Shown here: in pieces, positions 10,101 to 20,673 of the stretch
Position numbering within the stretch: position 1 is the stretch's first letter
How the letters are laid out: every line of letters begins with the position of its first letter
NCBI RefSeq assembly: GCF_000485795.1
Contig: NZ_AXZL01000066.1
Location: forward strand, 1 to 64,000
Direction: 5' to 3'
Source: Shewanella decolorationis S12
GTDB taxonomy: Bacteria > Pseudomonadota > Gammaproteobacteria > Enterobacterales > Shewanellaceae
Length of the DNA: 64,000 nt
The notes under the pieces: model-generated
What the model was told of the DNA's origin: nothing
Databases searched by the model: none
What the model saw: only the letters and a program-made list of their open reading frames with translations
Translations under genes and position numbers: made by a program

Positions 10101-10175
10101 GCCAAATCCCGCGACCAGCAGTAGGGCGATCACTAGGCTGACTAAGCGACCATTTTCGACGAAGGCTTTAATCAT
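7095..10175 (-). CDS. RND-family multidrug efflux permease
   Basis: The inner-membrane proton-driven transporter of an RND efflux system has 1026 residues, the normal length. It shows the family layout: N-terminal helix, periplasmic porter domain with the PGASAERVEALVTEVLENQL signature, a central helix bundle with GLVVALGIMVDNAIVIVDAI (proton-relay Asp in TM4), a second porter/docking half and a second helix bundle. It is transcribed 2 nt downstream of the adaptor gene, with which it forms a two-gene operon. No outer-membrane channel is encoded here, so a TolC-like partner elsewhere is likely. Its substrates are unknown. Confidence 0.93.
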   Translation of the reverse strand: MIKAFVENGRLVSLVIALLLVAGFGAMSSLPRTEDPHITNRFASVITPYPGASAERVEALVTEVLENQLRRLEEIKLIQSTSRPGISVIQLELKDTVTDTDPVWSRARDLLADARNALPDGIQTPTLDDQVGYAYTAILSLVWNDSSQPRVDMLNRYAKELQSRLRLLSGTDFVKLYGAPEEEILVQLDGYKMSQLQLTPGTIAKILSSADSKIAAGEINNNHFRALVEVSGELDSQSRIRQVPLKVDAQGQIIRLGDIAHISRQPKTPADSIALVDGEQGVFVAARMLNNTRVDTWQGQVKQLVDEFNQELPANIKVQWLFEQNSYTSERLGGLIINLLQGFVIILAVLLLTLGLRNAIIVALSLPLTALFTLACMKYIGLPIHQMSVTGLVVALGIMVDNAIVIVDAIAQRRQQGTSRLSAVTETLHHLWLPLAGSTITTILAFAPIVLMPGAAGEFVGGIAMSVMFALMGSYVISHTLIAGLAGRFSLEGKHPVWYQHGINVPLVSGYFQASLRFALNRPLLSATLIGIIPLLGFYASGKMTEQFFPPSDRDMFQIELYLAPHVSLENTLNQVQLMDKQLHQIEGITQVDWVVGGNTPSFYYNLTQRQQGATNYAQAMVKASDFKRANALIPELQQTLDKAFPEAQVLVRKLEQGPPFNAPVELMIFGPNLETLRSLGDEVRNILAATPDVLHTRATLSAGAPKVWLQVNEDASLISGLTLTDIARQVQMATTGVIGGSVLEQTESLPIRVRLGDTSREQASRLSEIQLVTPSGTAVPLSALSHNEVQVSRGAIPRRNGQRVNTIEAYIVSGVLPAQVLNDVKDKVAAIPLPTGYRIEIGGESAKRNEAVGNLLSNLMLVVTLLLATVVLSFNSFRLTAIILLSALQSAGLGLLAVYVFGYPFGFPVIIALLGLMGLAINAAIVILAELEDTENARAGDKEVIITTVSSCGRHISSTTITTVGGFIPLIIAGGGFWPPFAIAIAGGTLLTTLLSLVWVPTMYLLLMKTRRIASTQALSTQIAS

Positions 10176-10177
10176 GA

Positions 10178-11299
10178 TTACCTCGTCGACGCGATGGAAG
10201 AAACGGCTTGGCCCACCACTAACTTATGTAAGCCTTGAGTCACATACTGTTCGTCGGCCTTAATCGCGCCTTGGATGTAGGCCATATCTTGAGTGGTGTA
10301 GAGGATATCGACATCACGACGCTCTATCTGAGTTGAAGTGCTATCGGTTGTTGAATGTGAAGATGGCGTGGTTACATAGATATTCCAGCGACCACGGATC
10401 CCATCGATAAGTGCCGATATTGGCACCCAATAGCCTGCTTGCTCAACGGTTTGTTGTTGATGCAAATAGGCGATTTCACCGTTGATCACATTGGCATGCG
10501 CAGGCAGGCTGATCCGCAGCTGCAGAGTGCGACTAATGGGGTTAACCTCGGCACTGATCCCGGCAATCTTGGCGGTAAATTGCTGATTATGCACGCTCAC
10601 TGTCACATTCTGCCCATTGACGAATTGTTGTGCTACCGCCACAGGGACACCAATATAGGCCTCGGTATTAACGCTGCCGACTAAGGTAAACACTGGGCTG
10701 CCGGCGGCGACCACTTCCCCTAGATTGTGCTGCCGCTGGCTGATAATGCCGTCGAAGGGCGCGAGCAGCTGTGATTTATCGCGTTTTAGCTGGTTTGCTT
10801 GTAGTGAGGCCAATAGCCTTTGCTTAGCGGCTTCGAGGCTTGCCAGTTGTGTGCGGTTCTCATCGAGTAACTGCTCTGAGACATAACCCGATTTTTTAAG
10901 TTCGAGATTACGTTTAAGGGTGCTGGTAGCCAGGTCAACATCGGCTTGAGTTTGCGCAAGGCTGGCTTGGATCTCCTGATGCTCGGCATCGAGCAAGCGG
11001 GTATCGAGTTTGGCCAATACTTGCCCTTGTGTCACCTTAGCGCCGCTATCGACGCTTAACTCACTGAGCTTACCCGATAATTCGAAGCCGACGCCCGTGG
11101 TATTGCCCGCGCGGATCGTGCCAGTGAATACTTGCTCACTCTGATAGCTAGCCGACAAGCGCAGCGGCGCAGTCGTCACGGTTTGTAATTGCGCCGTGTT
11201 GGCATGCTCTGTCACTTCCTTCTGACAGGCCGTTAAGGCGGTGACGGCAATCACGCAAACGTAAAATGCACGCCAAGAACGTCGGGCAGCTCGATCCAT
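10178..11299 (-). CDS. RND efflux periplasmic adaptor (membrane fusion) lipoprotein
   Basis: The 373-residue MFP/HlyD-type adaptor links the RND pump to the outer-membrane channel. The N-terminal signal ends in a lipobox (LTAC, Cys25), implying a lipid anchor. The lipoyl/barrel-sandwich halves (about residues 60-105 with GKLSELSVDSGAKVTQGQVLAKLDTR, and 165-200 with LLAPFDGIISQRQHNLGEVV) flank a helical hairpin, followed by beta-barrel and membrane-proximal domains. It is first in the operon, and the divergent TetR gene is the probable local repressor. Confidence 0.92.
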   Translation of the reverse strand: MDRAARRSWRAFYVCVIAVTALTACQKEVTEHANTAQLQTVTTAPLRLSASYQSEQVFTGTIRAGNTTGVGFELSGKLSELSVDSGAKVTQGQVLAKLDTRLLDAEHQEIQASLAQTQADVDLATSTLKRNLELKKSGYVSEQLLDENRTQLASLEAAKQRLLASLQANQLKRDKSQLLAPFDGIISQRQHNLGEVVAAGSPVFTLVGSVNTEAYIGVPVAVAQQFVNGQNVTVSVHNQQFTAKIAGISAEVNPISRTLQLRISLPAHANVINGEIAYLHQQQTVEQAGYWVPISALIDGIRGRWNIYVTTPSSHSTTDSTSTQIERRDVDILYTTQDMAYIQGAIKADEQYVTQGLHKLVVGQAVSSIASTR

Positions 11300-11338
11300 T
11301 TGAATCCTTCCGTTGTAAACTCAAGGTTAAGTTTATGT

Positions 11339-11360
11339 AACTAGACTTGCTAGTCTAGTT
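11339..11360. promoter_or_regulatory. Palindromic operator 1 in the efflux/TetR intergenic region
   Basis: AACTAGAC-N6-GTCTAGTT is a perfect inverted repeat in the 125-bp divergent gap. TetR regulators typically bind such palindromes next to their own gene. It most likely controls the efflux operon and autoregulates the repressor. Confidence 0.7.
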
Positions 11361-11369
11361 GTGCAGAAC

Positions 11370-11386
11370 TGGACTGTCTAGTCTAT
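11370..11386. promoter_or_regulatory. Related second operator half-site cluster
   Basis: GACT-GTCT-AGTC, within GGACTGTCTAGTCTATT, repeats the GTCTAGT core of the neighbouring operator about 20 bp away, on the side of the TetR gene. Two sites would let the repressor cover both divergent promoters. Confidence 0.5.
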
Positions 11387-11424
11387 TTTATGCTTAACTA
11401 ATACGAATTAATTATGTTGCTACC

Positions 11425-12057
11425 TTGAGTGAAGATATGACTCTGTCCTCCGATATCCCGATGAGCCGCAGTGAACAAAAGAAACAGCAAGTGCTGGTGG
11501 CGGCCATTGATTTGTTTTGTCGCCAGGGGTTTCCCCATACCAGCATGGATGAAGTGGCGAAACAGGCGGGCGTGTCCAAACAAACTGTGTATTCCCACTA
11601 CGGCAGTAAAGATGATTTATTTGTGGCGGCGATTGAATCCAAGTGCGTTGGCCACAACTTAAATGCCGACTTACTCAGCGACCCTAGTCAACCCGAAGCG
11701 ACCCTCACTGAATTTGCGCTGCAATTTGGTGAGATGATTGTTAGCCCTGAGGCGATTACCGTATTTAAAGCCTGCGTGGCGCAATCGGAGAGCCACCCTG
11801 AAGTGTCGCGATTGTTTTTTGAGGCGGGGCCACAGTATATGCTTGCGATGCTGACAAAGTATTTAGTGTCGGTTGAAGCGCTTGGACGATATAGATTTCC
11901 ACAGCCGCATCATTGTGCGGTACGTTTGTGCTTGATGCTGTTCGGTGAATTGAAACTCAGGTTAGAGTTGGGGCTTGAAACCGAGAGTTTATTGGGAGAA
12001 CGTGAGCAGTATATTCGGGGTTGTGCCGAGATGTTCTTAAAAGCCTACCGAGTGTAA
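11425..12057 (+). CDS. TetR/AcrR-family transcriptional repressor
   Basis: This is a TetR-family regulator of about 206-210 residues. The N-terminal helix-turn-helix is clear: ILFCRQGF-like helix 1, then TSMDEVAKQAGVSKQTVYSHYGSKDDLF. The C-terminal half is a ligand-binding dimerisation domain typical of AcrR-like regulators. It is divergent from the RND operon, with palindromic operators between, so it probably represses the pump and itself until a pump substrate binds. The start is uncertain: a TTG at 11425 or an ATG at 11437, neither with a strong ribosome site. Confidence 0.9.
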   Translation: MSEDMTLSSDIPMSRSEQKKQQVLVAAIDLFCRQGFPHTSMDEVAKQAGVSKQTVYSHYGSKDDLFVAAIESKCVGHNLNADLLSDPSQPEATLTEFALQFGEMIVSPEAITVFKACVAQSESHPEVSRLFFEAGPQYMLAMLTKYLVSVEALGRYRFPQPHHCAVRLCLMLFGELKLRLELGLETESLLGEREQYIRGCAEMFLKAYRV

Positions 12058-12170
12058 CAACATTAAGCGGTTGGTATCAGTTTGTATCTTCTTCGAAAAG
12101 AGTTTACTTTTGTTTGAAATCGAGCGTATTATCCGCAACAAATGACTTAACAGTAACGCAAGGAGCAGGC

Positions 12171-13118
12171 GTGACTAAATCACTTGATTCTCGAGTCAGC
12201 ATAAAGCCCAGCCTAATGTATATAGGATTGGGATTAACGCCTTTTTTAAGTTATGCCGTGTCCGCGGCTGAGGCGCGTCAACCAGCGCAATATAAACCAT
12301 TTAAGCTGAGCGTATCGCAGATTAGTACCCAGAGTGCATCGGTTGCCAATGGCGATACAGAGTTGCAGCGGGACAGCTTATTACTCAACGCCAGCGTCAA
12401 TATTCCCCTAGATAAACAGTGGTCTATTGGAATGCGTGTCGGTTACGATAGGCTTGATTACGATTGGCGCAATATCCGTTTAACGGGGGCGAATAACGCC
12501 GCTGGCCTGTTTAGTGATGCGGGTGAAACCTGGGAAAATATCGACCGTTATCGCGCGGGCCTATCCCTTAGCTATCGGATGGATAAGCATTGGTCCTTTA
12601 TGTTGTCGCCACAACTTCAATATGCCTATGCCGATACCGCATCGGCGAGCCATGCGCAGAGTTATGGTGTGGTTGCGTCGGCCATGTATGCCTTCGAGTC
12701 GGGCAATATGCTCGGTTTTGGCGTTGCGTATTTAAACGATATTGATGAAGTACGCACTATGCCTTATCTGGCGGTGAGTTGGCAGATTAATGATCGTTGG
12801 CGGTTAGCGAACCCATCCCAAGCGGGATTTAGTGGCCCTGCGGGTTTGGAGCTGAGTTATCAAGTGAGCCCAGCATGGAATGTCGGCTTTGGTAATTCAC
12901 GTCGCACCGAGCGATTTTTAGTCGCCGATAAGGATACCGTGGTGGAGACAAACGAGTGGGTGAGTTATCTGCGTGCTGGTTGGCAAGCTACGCCGGCCAT
13001 TGCGCTGAATCTTTACGCGGGTTACTACTTTAACGGTGAATTAGAAGTGACCGATGAGGCTGCGCTTGATCTCGATAACCAAGGCGCTGTGGCCTTGGAT
13101 CTCGAGTTGCGATTTTAA
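12171..13118 (+). CDS. Predicted outer-membrane beta-barrel protein (DUF6268-like)
   Basis: The 315-residue exported protein has an N-terminal signal peptide ending near VSAAEA and then alternating amphipathic strands rich in Tyr and Trp. It ends in a terminal aromatic residue (LELRF), the usual outer-membrane barrel signature. I chose the GTG at 12171 because AAGGAG lies at the proper distance; a longer frame reaching back to 12021 would overlap the TetR gene and lack a signal peptide. It resembles DUF6268 proteins, but this is from pattern only. The stop codon abuts the convergent gene. Confidence 0.7.
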   Translation: MTKSLDSRVSIKPSLMYIGLGLTPFLSYAVSAAEARQPAQYKPFKLSVSQISTQSASVANGDTELQRDSLLLNASVNIPLDKQWSIGMRVGYDRLDYDWRNIRLTGANNAAGLFSDAGETWENIDRYRAGLSLSYRMDKHWSFMLSPQLQYAYADTASASHAQSYGVVASAMYAFESGNMLGFGVAYLNDIDEVRTMPYLAVSWQINDRWRLANPSQAGFSGPAGLELSYQVSPAWNVGFGNSRRTERFLVADKDTVVETNEWVSYLRAGWQATPAIALNLYAGYYFNGELEVTDEAALDLDNQGAVALDLELRF

Positions 13119-13679
13119 TTACTGGCCCAGCATAGCCTCTTTGAGGCTCTTCTGGGCAGGTTTTTCTCCTAGCCAAATTTTGAGTAAGGCCTGGCGGAAC
13201 ATTTCCCCTTCAATCGTGGCTTGTTCTTGGCCATTTTTATAGGCGGTAACGCCACGGCTTTTATCAGCGACCAAGGTGAATTGGTCGCCTTCTTTGATTT
13301 CATCCTTAAATAGCGCCATAAAGGCGTCAATTTGTGGCTGAATATCGGTCGTATTATCGGCGGTTGCATGCTCAAAACCTTCGGTTATCGCATCACGCAT
13401 TTTCTCGGACGTAATCATTCCAGACGTAATATTCAGGCGAATCGCCGCAACCGGGGCATTGATCACCTCGGTCATGGTTTTGCTCGGGGTGGGGACATAC
13501 AGGCTTCCCACATACAAATCCATAAAGAATTTGCTGCGAACACCAACGCCATTCAATTGCAGCGATTGAGCGTCGAGCGTGATGCTGTCGGCGACTTGGA
13601 CACCAGAGACTTCTTTTGCTTGGGTGAATAGTGGAAAAAGCAAAGCGGTAGTGAGCGTTAAGGTTGAGAGTAACTTCAT
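13119..13679 (-). CDS. Chalcone-isomerase-like exported protein
   Basis: The 186-residue protein has a signal peptide (MKLLSTLTLTTALLFPLFTQA) and a bacterial chalcone-isomerase-like fold: LNGVGVRSKFFMDLYVGSLYVP, then IRLNITSGMITSEKM and the C-terminal FRQALLKIWLGEKPAQKSLK. Bacterial members of this fold are periplasmic and of uncertain function, and flavonoid isomerase activity should not be assumed. An in-frame ATG at 13691 places the ribosome site GAGG inside the coding region, so the ATG at 13679 fits better. Confidence 0.85.
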   Translation of the reverse strand: MKLLSTLTLTTALLFPLFTQAKEVSGVQVADSITLDAQSLQLNGVGVRSKFFMDLYVGSLYVPTPSKTMTEVINAPVAAIRLNITSGMITSEKMRDAITEGFEHATADNTTDIQPQIDAFMALFKDEIKEGDQFTLVADKSRGVTAYKNGQEQATIEGEMFRQALLKIWLGEKPAQKSLKEAMLGQ

Positions 13680-13702
13680 CATACACCTCATATTTTTTAG
13701 TT

Positions 13703-13990
13703 ATGGCCGTTGAGCGTATCAATCATTCGGACTACTCAAACGGGAATTTATCTGTAGATTGCGAAGCGATACTAATCGAAACCAAAGACGAGCGATAGCC
13801 TGATCTGTGCCAAGCTATCGCCAAAGAGGTAAATCAAGTTGGACAGCTTTCTTTTGATGAACACCCTAAGAAAGCAAAAAGTCGGAATGATTGGTTCGAC
13901 CCATTCGACTTATTGGCAGGCGGGATTAGCTACGAACGCCTAATTTATATTGGCCGTTTTGCTCAAACATCACCGCTTGTTTCTGCTTAG
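13703..13990 (+). pseudogene. Possible decayed ORF interrupted by one amber codon
   Basis: One frame is open from an ATG at 13703 to a TAG at 13796 (31 codons) and then continues for 63 codons to 13988, a total of 95 codons with a single internal stop. The second part reads protein-like (Lys-rich, then NDWFDPFDLLAGGISYERL). There is no ribosome site, and the end overlaps the 3' end of the minus-strand DUF2947 gene. It may be a relic of a gene inactivated by a nonsense change, or chance. Confidence 0.22.
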
Positions 13991-14405
13991 GGGATATGAG
14001 GATTGGGCCATCATCAAAAAATAGAAAGCATTTCCAATTGCGGGCGAAGACATCCCAACGGGTTTCAATCACTTGGTATTTTTCGTAGCAAAAATAGACC
14101 TGAGTATCATCTGGCCACTGGATAAACTCGGCCAACATCTCGGGTAGACTGTTATCTTCACTGTCCCACGCACTCTGCCAATGATCCGTTTTGACCCATG
14201 CGTTGGTTTTAGCGGCCCAATCCCCTTTAGTAAATTGCTCAGCACGGCTACTTTTATTGCTAATCCACTGATTCCAAACCAGCATGGCGCTTTTGTCCGT
14301 CAGCGGCAGAATGCCAGTCTTGTCCTCATCGCTCACAGGCAAGTCTTTGTGGTTAAAAATCCACTTACGGCGATAGGTATCTAAAGGTATATAGGTATGA
14401 GCCAA
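13926..14405 (-). CDS. DUF2947-family protein
   Basis: The 159-residue soluble protein starts at TTG 14405, eight nt after AGGAG. The frame extends upstream to an ATG at 14504 but without a ribosome site, and family members begin at the equivalent of AHTYIPLD. Recognisable blocks are YRRKWIFNHKDLPVS, QFTKGDWAAK, the VYFCYEKYQVIETRW stretch and FLFFDDGPILI. The family is conserved in gammaproteobacteria and has no known function. Confidence 0.8.
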   Translation of the reverse strand: MAHTYIPLDTYRRKWIFNHKDLPVSDEDKTGILPLTDKSAMLVWNQWISNKSSRAEQFTKGDWAAKTNAWVKTDHWQSAWDSEDNSLPEMLAEFIQWPDDTQVYFCYEKYQVIETRWDVFARNWKCFLFFDDGPILISPKQKQAVMFEQNGQYKLGVRS

Positions 14406-14469
14406 GCAATATCTCCTAGTAAATGGCAAGATTGAAACGGGCTCATTATAAGATGCTAAGCATGAATAA

Positions 14470-14502
14470 CAAAATCGCCGAGTGGAGTTATTATCACTCG
14501 GC
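14470..14502 (-). terminator. Terminator of the maf-type gene
   Basis: GCCGAGTG and CACTCGGC form an eight-bp stem with a ten-base loop, followed on the minus strand by GATTTTGTT, just past the stop of the 823-residue gene. The T-run is interrupted, so efficiency is uncertain. Confidence 0.6.
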
Positions 14503-14509
14503 AACTGGC

Positions 14510-16981
14510 TTATTGTGCTTCAGTCATGATTCGGTTTAGCTCTGCCACATAATGCAGCGCTACCTGATTGTCAGGATCCGCATTTAAGGCATGTGAAAAC
14601 GCAGTATGTGCACCCTCAGCTTGATTGAGTTCAACCATAAATAAACCAAGCTTTATCCAAGTCTGAGTCTCTGAAGGATATTTTTCTAAGTAGTCTAAAT
14701 AGACGTTGACTGACTCTTGGATTTTTCCGCGTAGTTTAAGGATATGCGCATACTGCGGCATGTACTCATCACTGTGGGTCAAAATTTTGACAAGGGTTGA
14801 CTCGGCCAGCTCAAGTTTGCTCAATTTTAGCGCAAGTAAAATAATGTGTTTTAACTCCATCTCCGTATAGAGTTCTTCGGGTAATGCGAGCAACGCATCC
14901 AGCGCTTGTTGAGGCTGTTGCTCAAGGCTGAGTTGAAAGGATAATGCAAGATGATATAGTCGCTTAGCTTCAGGATCCTTTTCTATTAGTGGAGCAAGAT
15001 TATGCACAAGTAATGCTAAGCCCTGATGACTTTGAGATTTATTTAACCGTAAAATTTTTGTGTAGACATGCTCCATAGCAGATCCAGTATGGAGAGTATC
15101 AACATAGGCTTGCCTAACTTGAGTTAAGCTAAGCTGGTATAGATTATTTAGTTCCGTCCAAAGTAATTGTTCATCTGCTGAGAATGAATAGGCAGGGTGC
15201 ATCTTTTTCCATATAAAGCACCTTCCTGGTTGATTATCTCTTTTCCATTGCTCTGCTAATGTATTAAATGGAGTAGTTCCCAGCTCGTTTATTCTATCTT
15301 GCAGTTTGTTACAAGCACTTTCTACTAGTTTAAAAACTTGATCACAGCTTGATGAAAATGCCTCATAATACCTTTCCGTCATTTGGTTTATTTGCTGTTG
15401 TGTCCAGCTTTCTACTTCTCTAGTTGTTAAAAATTTAGAGAACTCAAAGTAACCATAAAACTTGATTAATTGAGATAGTTTTTTATATTTTTTGTTTATT
15501 TTAAACTCGATTTTATCTACTTTATCAAGAGTGTTGGATGTTTTTTTTGCGTCTAAGTTAAGTTTCGATGTTAGTTTTTTTGCATCAGTGATTAAGTGTT
15601 GCAACTTGAGAAGTTCATTTTTTATATTTTTACATTCAGAATAAACTTCATTAAGATCATTTTCTTTTGTTGTGAACAGGCGACTATCGGATAGTAGTTT
15701 GCTTTTTACTAATGGATGAAGTGTTATTTTTTCCGTAGATTGATGAGTAATTCCTTCAATACATGCAGCATGTGATGACAAATTGATCAAATCAACATAA
15801 GGGTGTGTTTTAGCTTCATTTTCAAGTGATTCCATTGCTTGTTTAAGTTGAATTAAGGTCTCTGCTTGATAACCTGCATAAGTATTTACCCATAATGTAT
15901 CGTGCCCTAAACTCGGCCCTAAACTTGCTTCTACAGTACCTCTTGCGTGGCTATATCCAGACTTGGAGTAACAAAAATCCACACCACTTAACAAGACCTG
16001 CCTGAACCCCATCTCTATAGCTAAACGAATAGCACTATTGGTGACTGTTGGTCCCACAGTCGGTATGTTGTCGAAGTCATTCTCATTATTCCATGGAAAG
16101 CGTTGCCCCATATATAGGCATTTTCCTTGCCATTGAGATAATATTTTGGGATTGACGTGATATGAATGTACAAGTAGGGTTTCATCGCTTAACTCAAACA
16201 TACCTCTACTCACATCAAAGCTAACATCTTGAGGATCTACACAGACAACAATATCAATATTGATACCAAACTTTGCCAGCTTTCCTGCAATCCGCGATAC
16301 AGCAATTACATATAAATTATCTTGATTTTCCTTTATCCAATGTATAGTGTCATCAAGTGATGGACCACCTGCGATAACAATACAAACCATTTCTTTATAC
16401 TTATTTCTAAGCTCTTTTGCTTGGGTGTGATTGTCGGCAATATTCTCTAGCTGAGTTCTAACAAATATTTTTTGTGTAAAGTTAATGCTGTTGTCAAAAT
16501 ATTCATTCTGCAATCTAGATTCAACAGTATTTAGTAATGTGTTGTAATCATCAAGATGGCGAGAGGATACAGAAGATGAAGCGATTAACCTGTATTCACC
16601 TTTTGCTATAAAAAGTTTGATATCATCTTGTTTAAATAGTTCATCTAAACCAGATTCATCTATGATAACGAGTTTGCTTCGTAGCTCACTAGGTATATCT
16701 ATAAGTAATAAAGGTAAAATAGTAGATAATTCAATAATTACAAATTTACTGCCATCAGGAATACCTTCAGTTAGCTCAAGTATATAGTTAGCCAACAGAC
16801 CTGAATCCATACCAATGATTATGTTCAACTTATCTTGTTGGCTGAACAGTGTTTTAAATTTCCTATTATAGAAGGTTTTTGAATCGATTACCTCGAATGT
16901 ATTGCGATTGATACTGGGTAAGTAGTACTCATTAAAGCGACTAATAGCAAAATTTTTAAGAATGTTAGATTGTAATTGCAT
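14510..16981 (-). CDS. maf: Maf-type flagellin glycosyltransferase (DUF115/MptE-like) with C-terminal TPR
   Basis: The 823-residue protein has the central DUF115/MAF_flag10 domain. GGPSLD at about 205-210 is followed by DIVVCVDPQD at 243-252 and GVDFCYSKSGYSHARG near 336-351. A coiled-coil region (about 440-520) and C-terminal TPR repeats (about 640-820) follow. Maf proteins transfer nonulosonic acids to flagellin before export. A sigma-54 promoter upstream (17055-17070) ties it to flagellar regulation. It faces away from pseBC and marks the left border of the glycan island. Transfer activity is inferred from family and context. Confidence 0.85.
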   Translation of the reverse strand: MQLQSNILKNFAISRFNEYYLPSINRNTFEVIDSKTFYNRKFKTLFSQQDKLNIIIGMDSGLLANYILELTEGIPDGSKFVIIELSTILPLLLIDIPSELRSKLVIIDESGLDELFKQDDIKLFIAKGEYRLIASSSVSSRHLDDYNTLLNTVESRLQNEYFDNSINFTQKIFVRTQLENIADNHTQAKELRNKYKEMVCIVIAGGPSLDDTIHWIKENQDNLYVIAVSRIAGKLAKFGINIDIVVCVDPQDVSFDVSRGMFELSDETLLVHSYHVNPKILSQWQGKCLYMGQRFPWNNENDFDNIPTVGPTVTNSAIRLAIEMGFRQVLLSGVDFCYSKSGYSHARGTVEASLGPSLGHDTLWVNTYAGYQAETLIQLKQAMESLENEAKTHPYVDLINLSSHAACIEGITHQSTEKITLHPLVKSKLLSDSRLFTTKENDLNEVYSECKNIKNELLKLQHLITDAKKLTSKLNLDAKKTSNTLDKVDKIEFKINKKYKKLSQLIKFYGYFEFSKFLTTREVESWTQQQINQMTERYYEAFSSSCDQVFKLVESACNKLQDRINELGTTPFNTLAEQWKRDNQPGRCFIWKKMHPAYSFSADEQLLWTELNNLYQLSLTQVRQAYVDTLHTGSAMEHVYTKILRLNKSQSHQGLALLVHNLAPLIEKDPEAKRLYHLALSFQLSLEQQPQQALDALLALPEELYTEMELKHIILLALKLSKLELAESTLVKILTHSDEYMPQYAHILKLRGKIQESVNVYLDYLEKYPSETQTWIKLGLFMVELNQAEGAHTAFSHALNADPDNQVALHYVAELNRIMTEAQ

Positions 16982-19473
<2,492 letters not shown>

Positions 19474-19479
19474 TTTTTA

Positions 19480-20673
19480 TTATTCGTAAGGGTCTATTAT
19501 TATTGATGACCAATTACGAGAGATTTTTTTCATTCTTTCTCTTGTTGGATCATAGATAGGAGTTAAAATCACCTCAAGCTCGCTATCTTTTAAAACAGTA
19601 CTCGATAATATTTTTTGTCCTAAAAACCGATGATTGGCAAGGCTATAATCATAAAGCAATATTTTTTTTGATTCTATATATTGAATTAAATCACTATAGC
19701 TTGTTATAAGGTTGTAAAAGTCTCCTCCTACACCCCAGAGATTAACAACTTTGTTATCTTTTAAGCTACTAATAATTAAGTTATATAAATTTTTTTGATG
19801 TTCAGTATACTGTGTGAATCTATCGATAACCAAAATATCAGCACAAGGATTAATTTTTCTTATGATATCATGTCTTGTAGTATATTTTTTGAGAAGCACT
19901 TGTAATCTTGGAATATTTCCACTAACTAATTGATTCGACTTTATTATCTTTAATCCTGCAAGATGAGCTATAACATCTAAAGAATCTAACGTATAGTAGT
20001 GAATGTGTTGGCCGTGAACGATATTCGTGGAGGCGATATTTTGTACACTAAGTTTTGGCTTGCAATCCGGAACCTCAATGAAAATTAAACCTCCGACATC
20101 CAAGTATTTAGTAATGTTGTTTAAATATTCAATAGGATTAACAATGTGTTCTAATACATGAGTACTTATCGCTATCTGTATTGGATTATTTTTAAAATAA
20201 GAAGATATATCACTTAGATTGTTTAGATCAGCTTTAATATGATTAATTGAATCCGATTGAGTATAATCATGAAAGTCGATGCTAGTCAGAGTTGAATTAT
20301 TAACTCTCTCATTAATCAGTTTCAGAGTTACTCCCGAGCCAGCTCCGAAATCAGCAATATGCAATCCATCCCGCACATACTCATTTATAAATTCATACAT
20401 CTGCGCATATGGAGAGTTTTCTAAAGAAGATTCACACCACATGTCAGGTTCTGCATTATTTGAAAAGTATAATATTTTGAAAGTATCTATCGTATAGGGA
20501 GTGATAATTTGGACGTGATTACAATTTCTACAATTTCCTATATGAAAATTAATATTAATACGACTAATATCAATACTATTAGTATCCCAAATGCCAGATT
20601 TTAGTGTAGCTAAAATGTTCCAATCACATTTCTGGCAAATGGCACAGTTAACCACTTCATTAGATTGCAGCAT
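19480..20673 (-). CDS. Class I SAM-dependent methyltransferase, sugar C-methyltransferase-like (paralog 1)
   Basis: The 397-residue protein starts with a CxxC...CxxC zinc-type module (CAICQKC, CRNCNH). A SAM-binding Rossmann domain follows, with the IADFGAGSGVTL motif (about 109-120) and the TSIDFHDY strand, then HVLEHIVNP. The C-terminal domain has LWGVGGDFYNLI, like Methyltransf_14. This three-part layout is known from NDP-sugar C-methyltransferases. Last gene of the operon; its start overlaps the paralog before it by 1 nt. Sugar methylation is inferred from context. Confidence 0.75.
   Translation of the reverse strand: MLQSNEVVNCAICQKCDWNILATLKSGIWDTNSIDISRININFHIGNCRNCNHVQIITPYTIDTFKILYFSNNAEPDMWCESSLENSPYAQMYEFINEYVRDGLHIADFGAGSGVTLKLINERVNNSTLTSIDFHDYTQSDSINHIKADLNNLSDISSYFKNNPIQIAISTHVLEHIVNPIEYLNNITKYLDVGGLIFIEVPDCKPKLSVQNIASTNIVHGQHIHYYTLDSLDVIAHLAGLKIIKSNQLVSGNIPRLQVLLKKYTTRHDIIRKINPCADILVIDRFTQYTEHQKNLYNLIISSLKDNKVVNLWGVGGDFYNLITSYSDLIQYIESKKILLYDYSLANHRFLGQKILSSTVLKDSELEVILTPIYDPTRERMKKISRNWSSIIIDPYE

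Noticed and set aside
12021-12170. Extended N-terminus of the outer-membrane protein overlapping the TetR gene
   Set aside because: It would bury the signal peptide, and a good ribosome site precedes the internal GTG at 12171.
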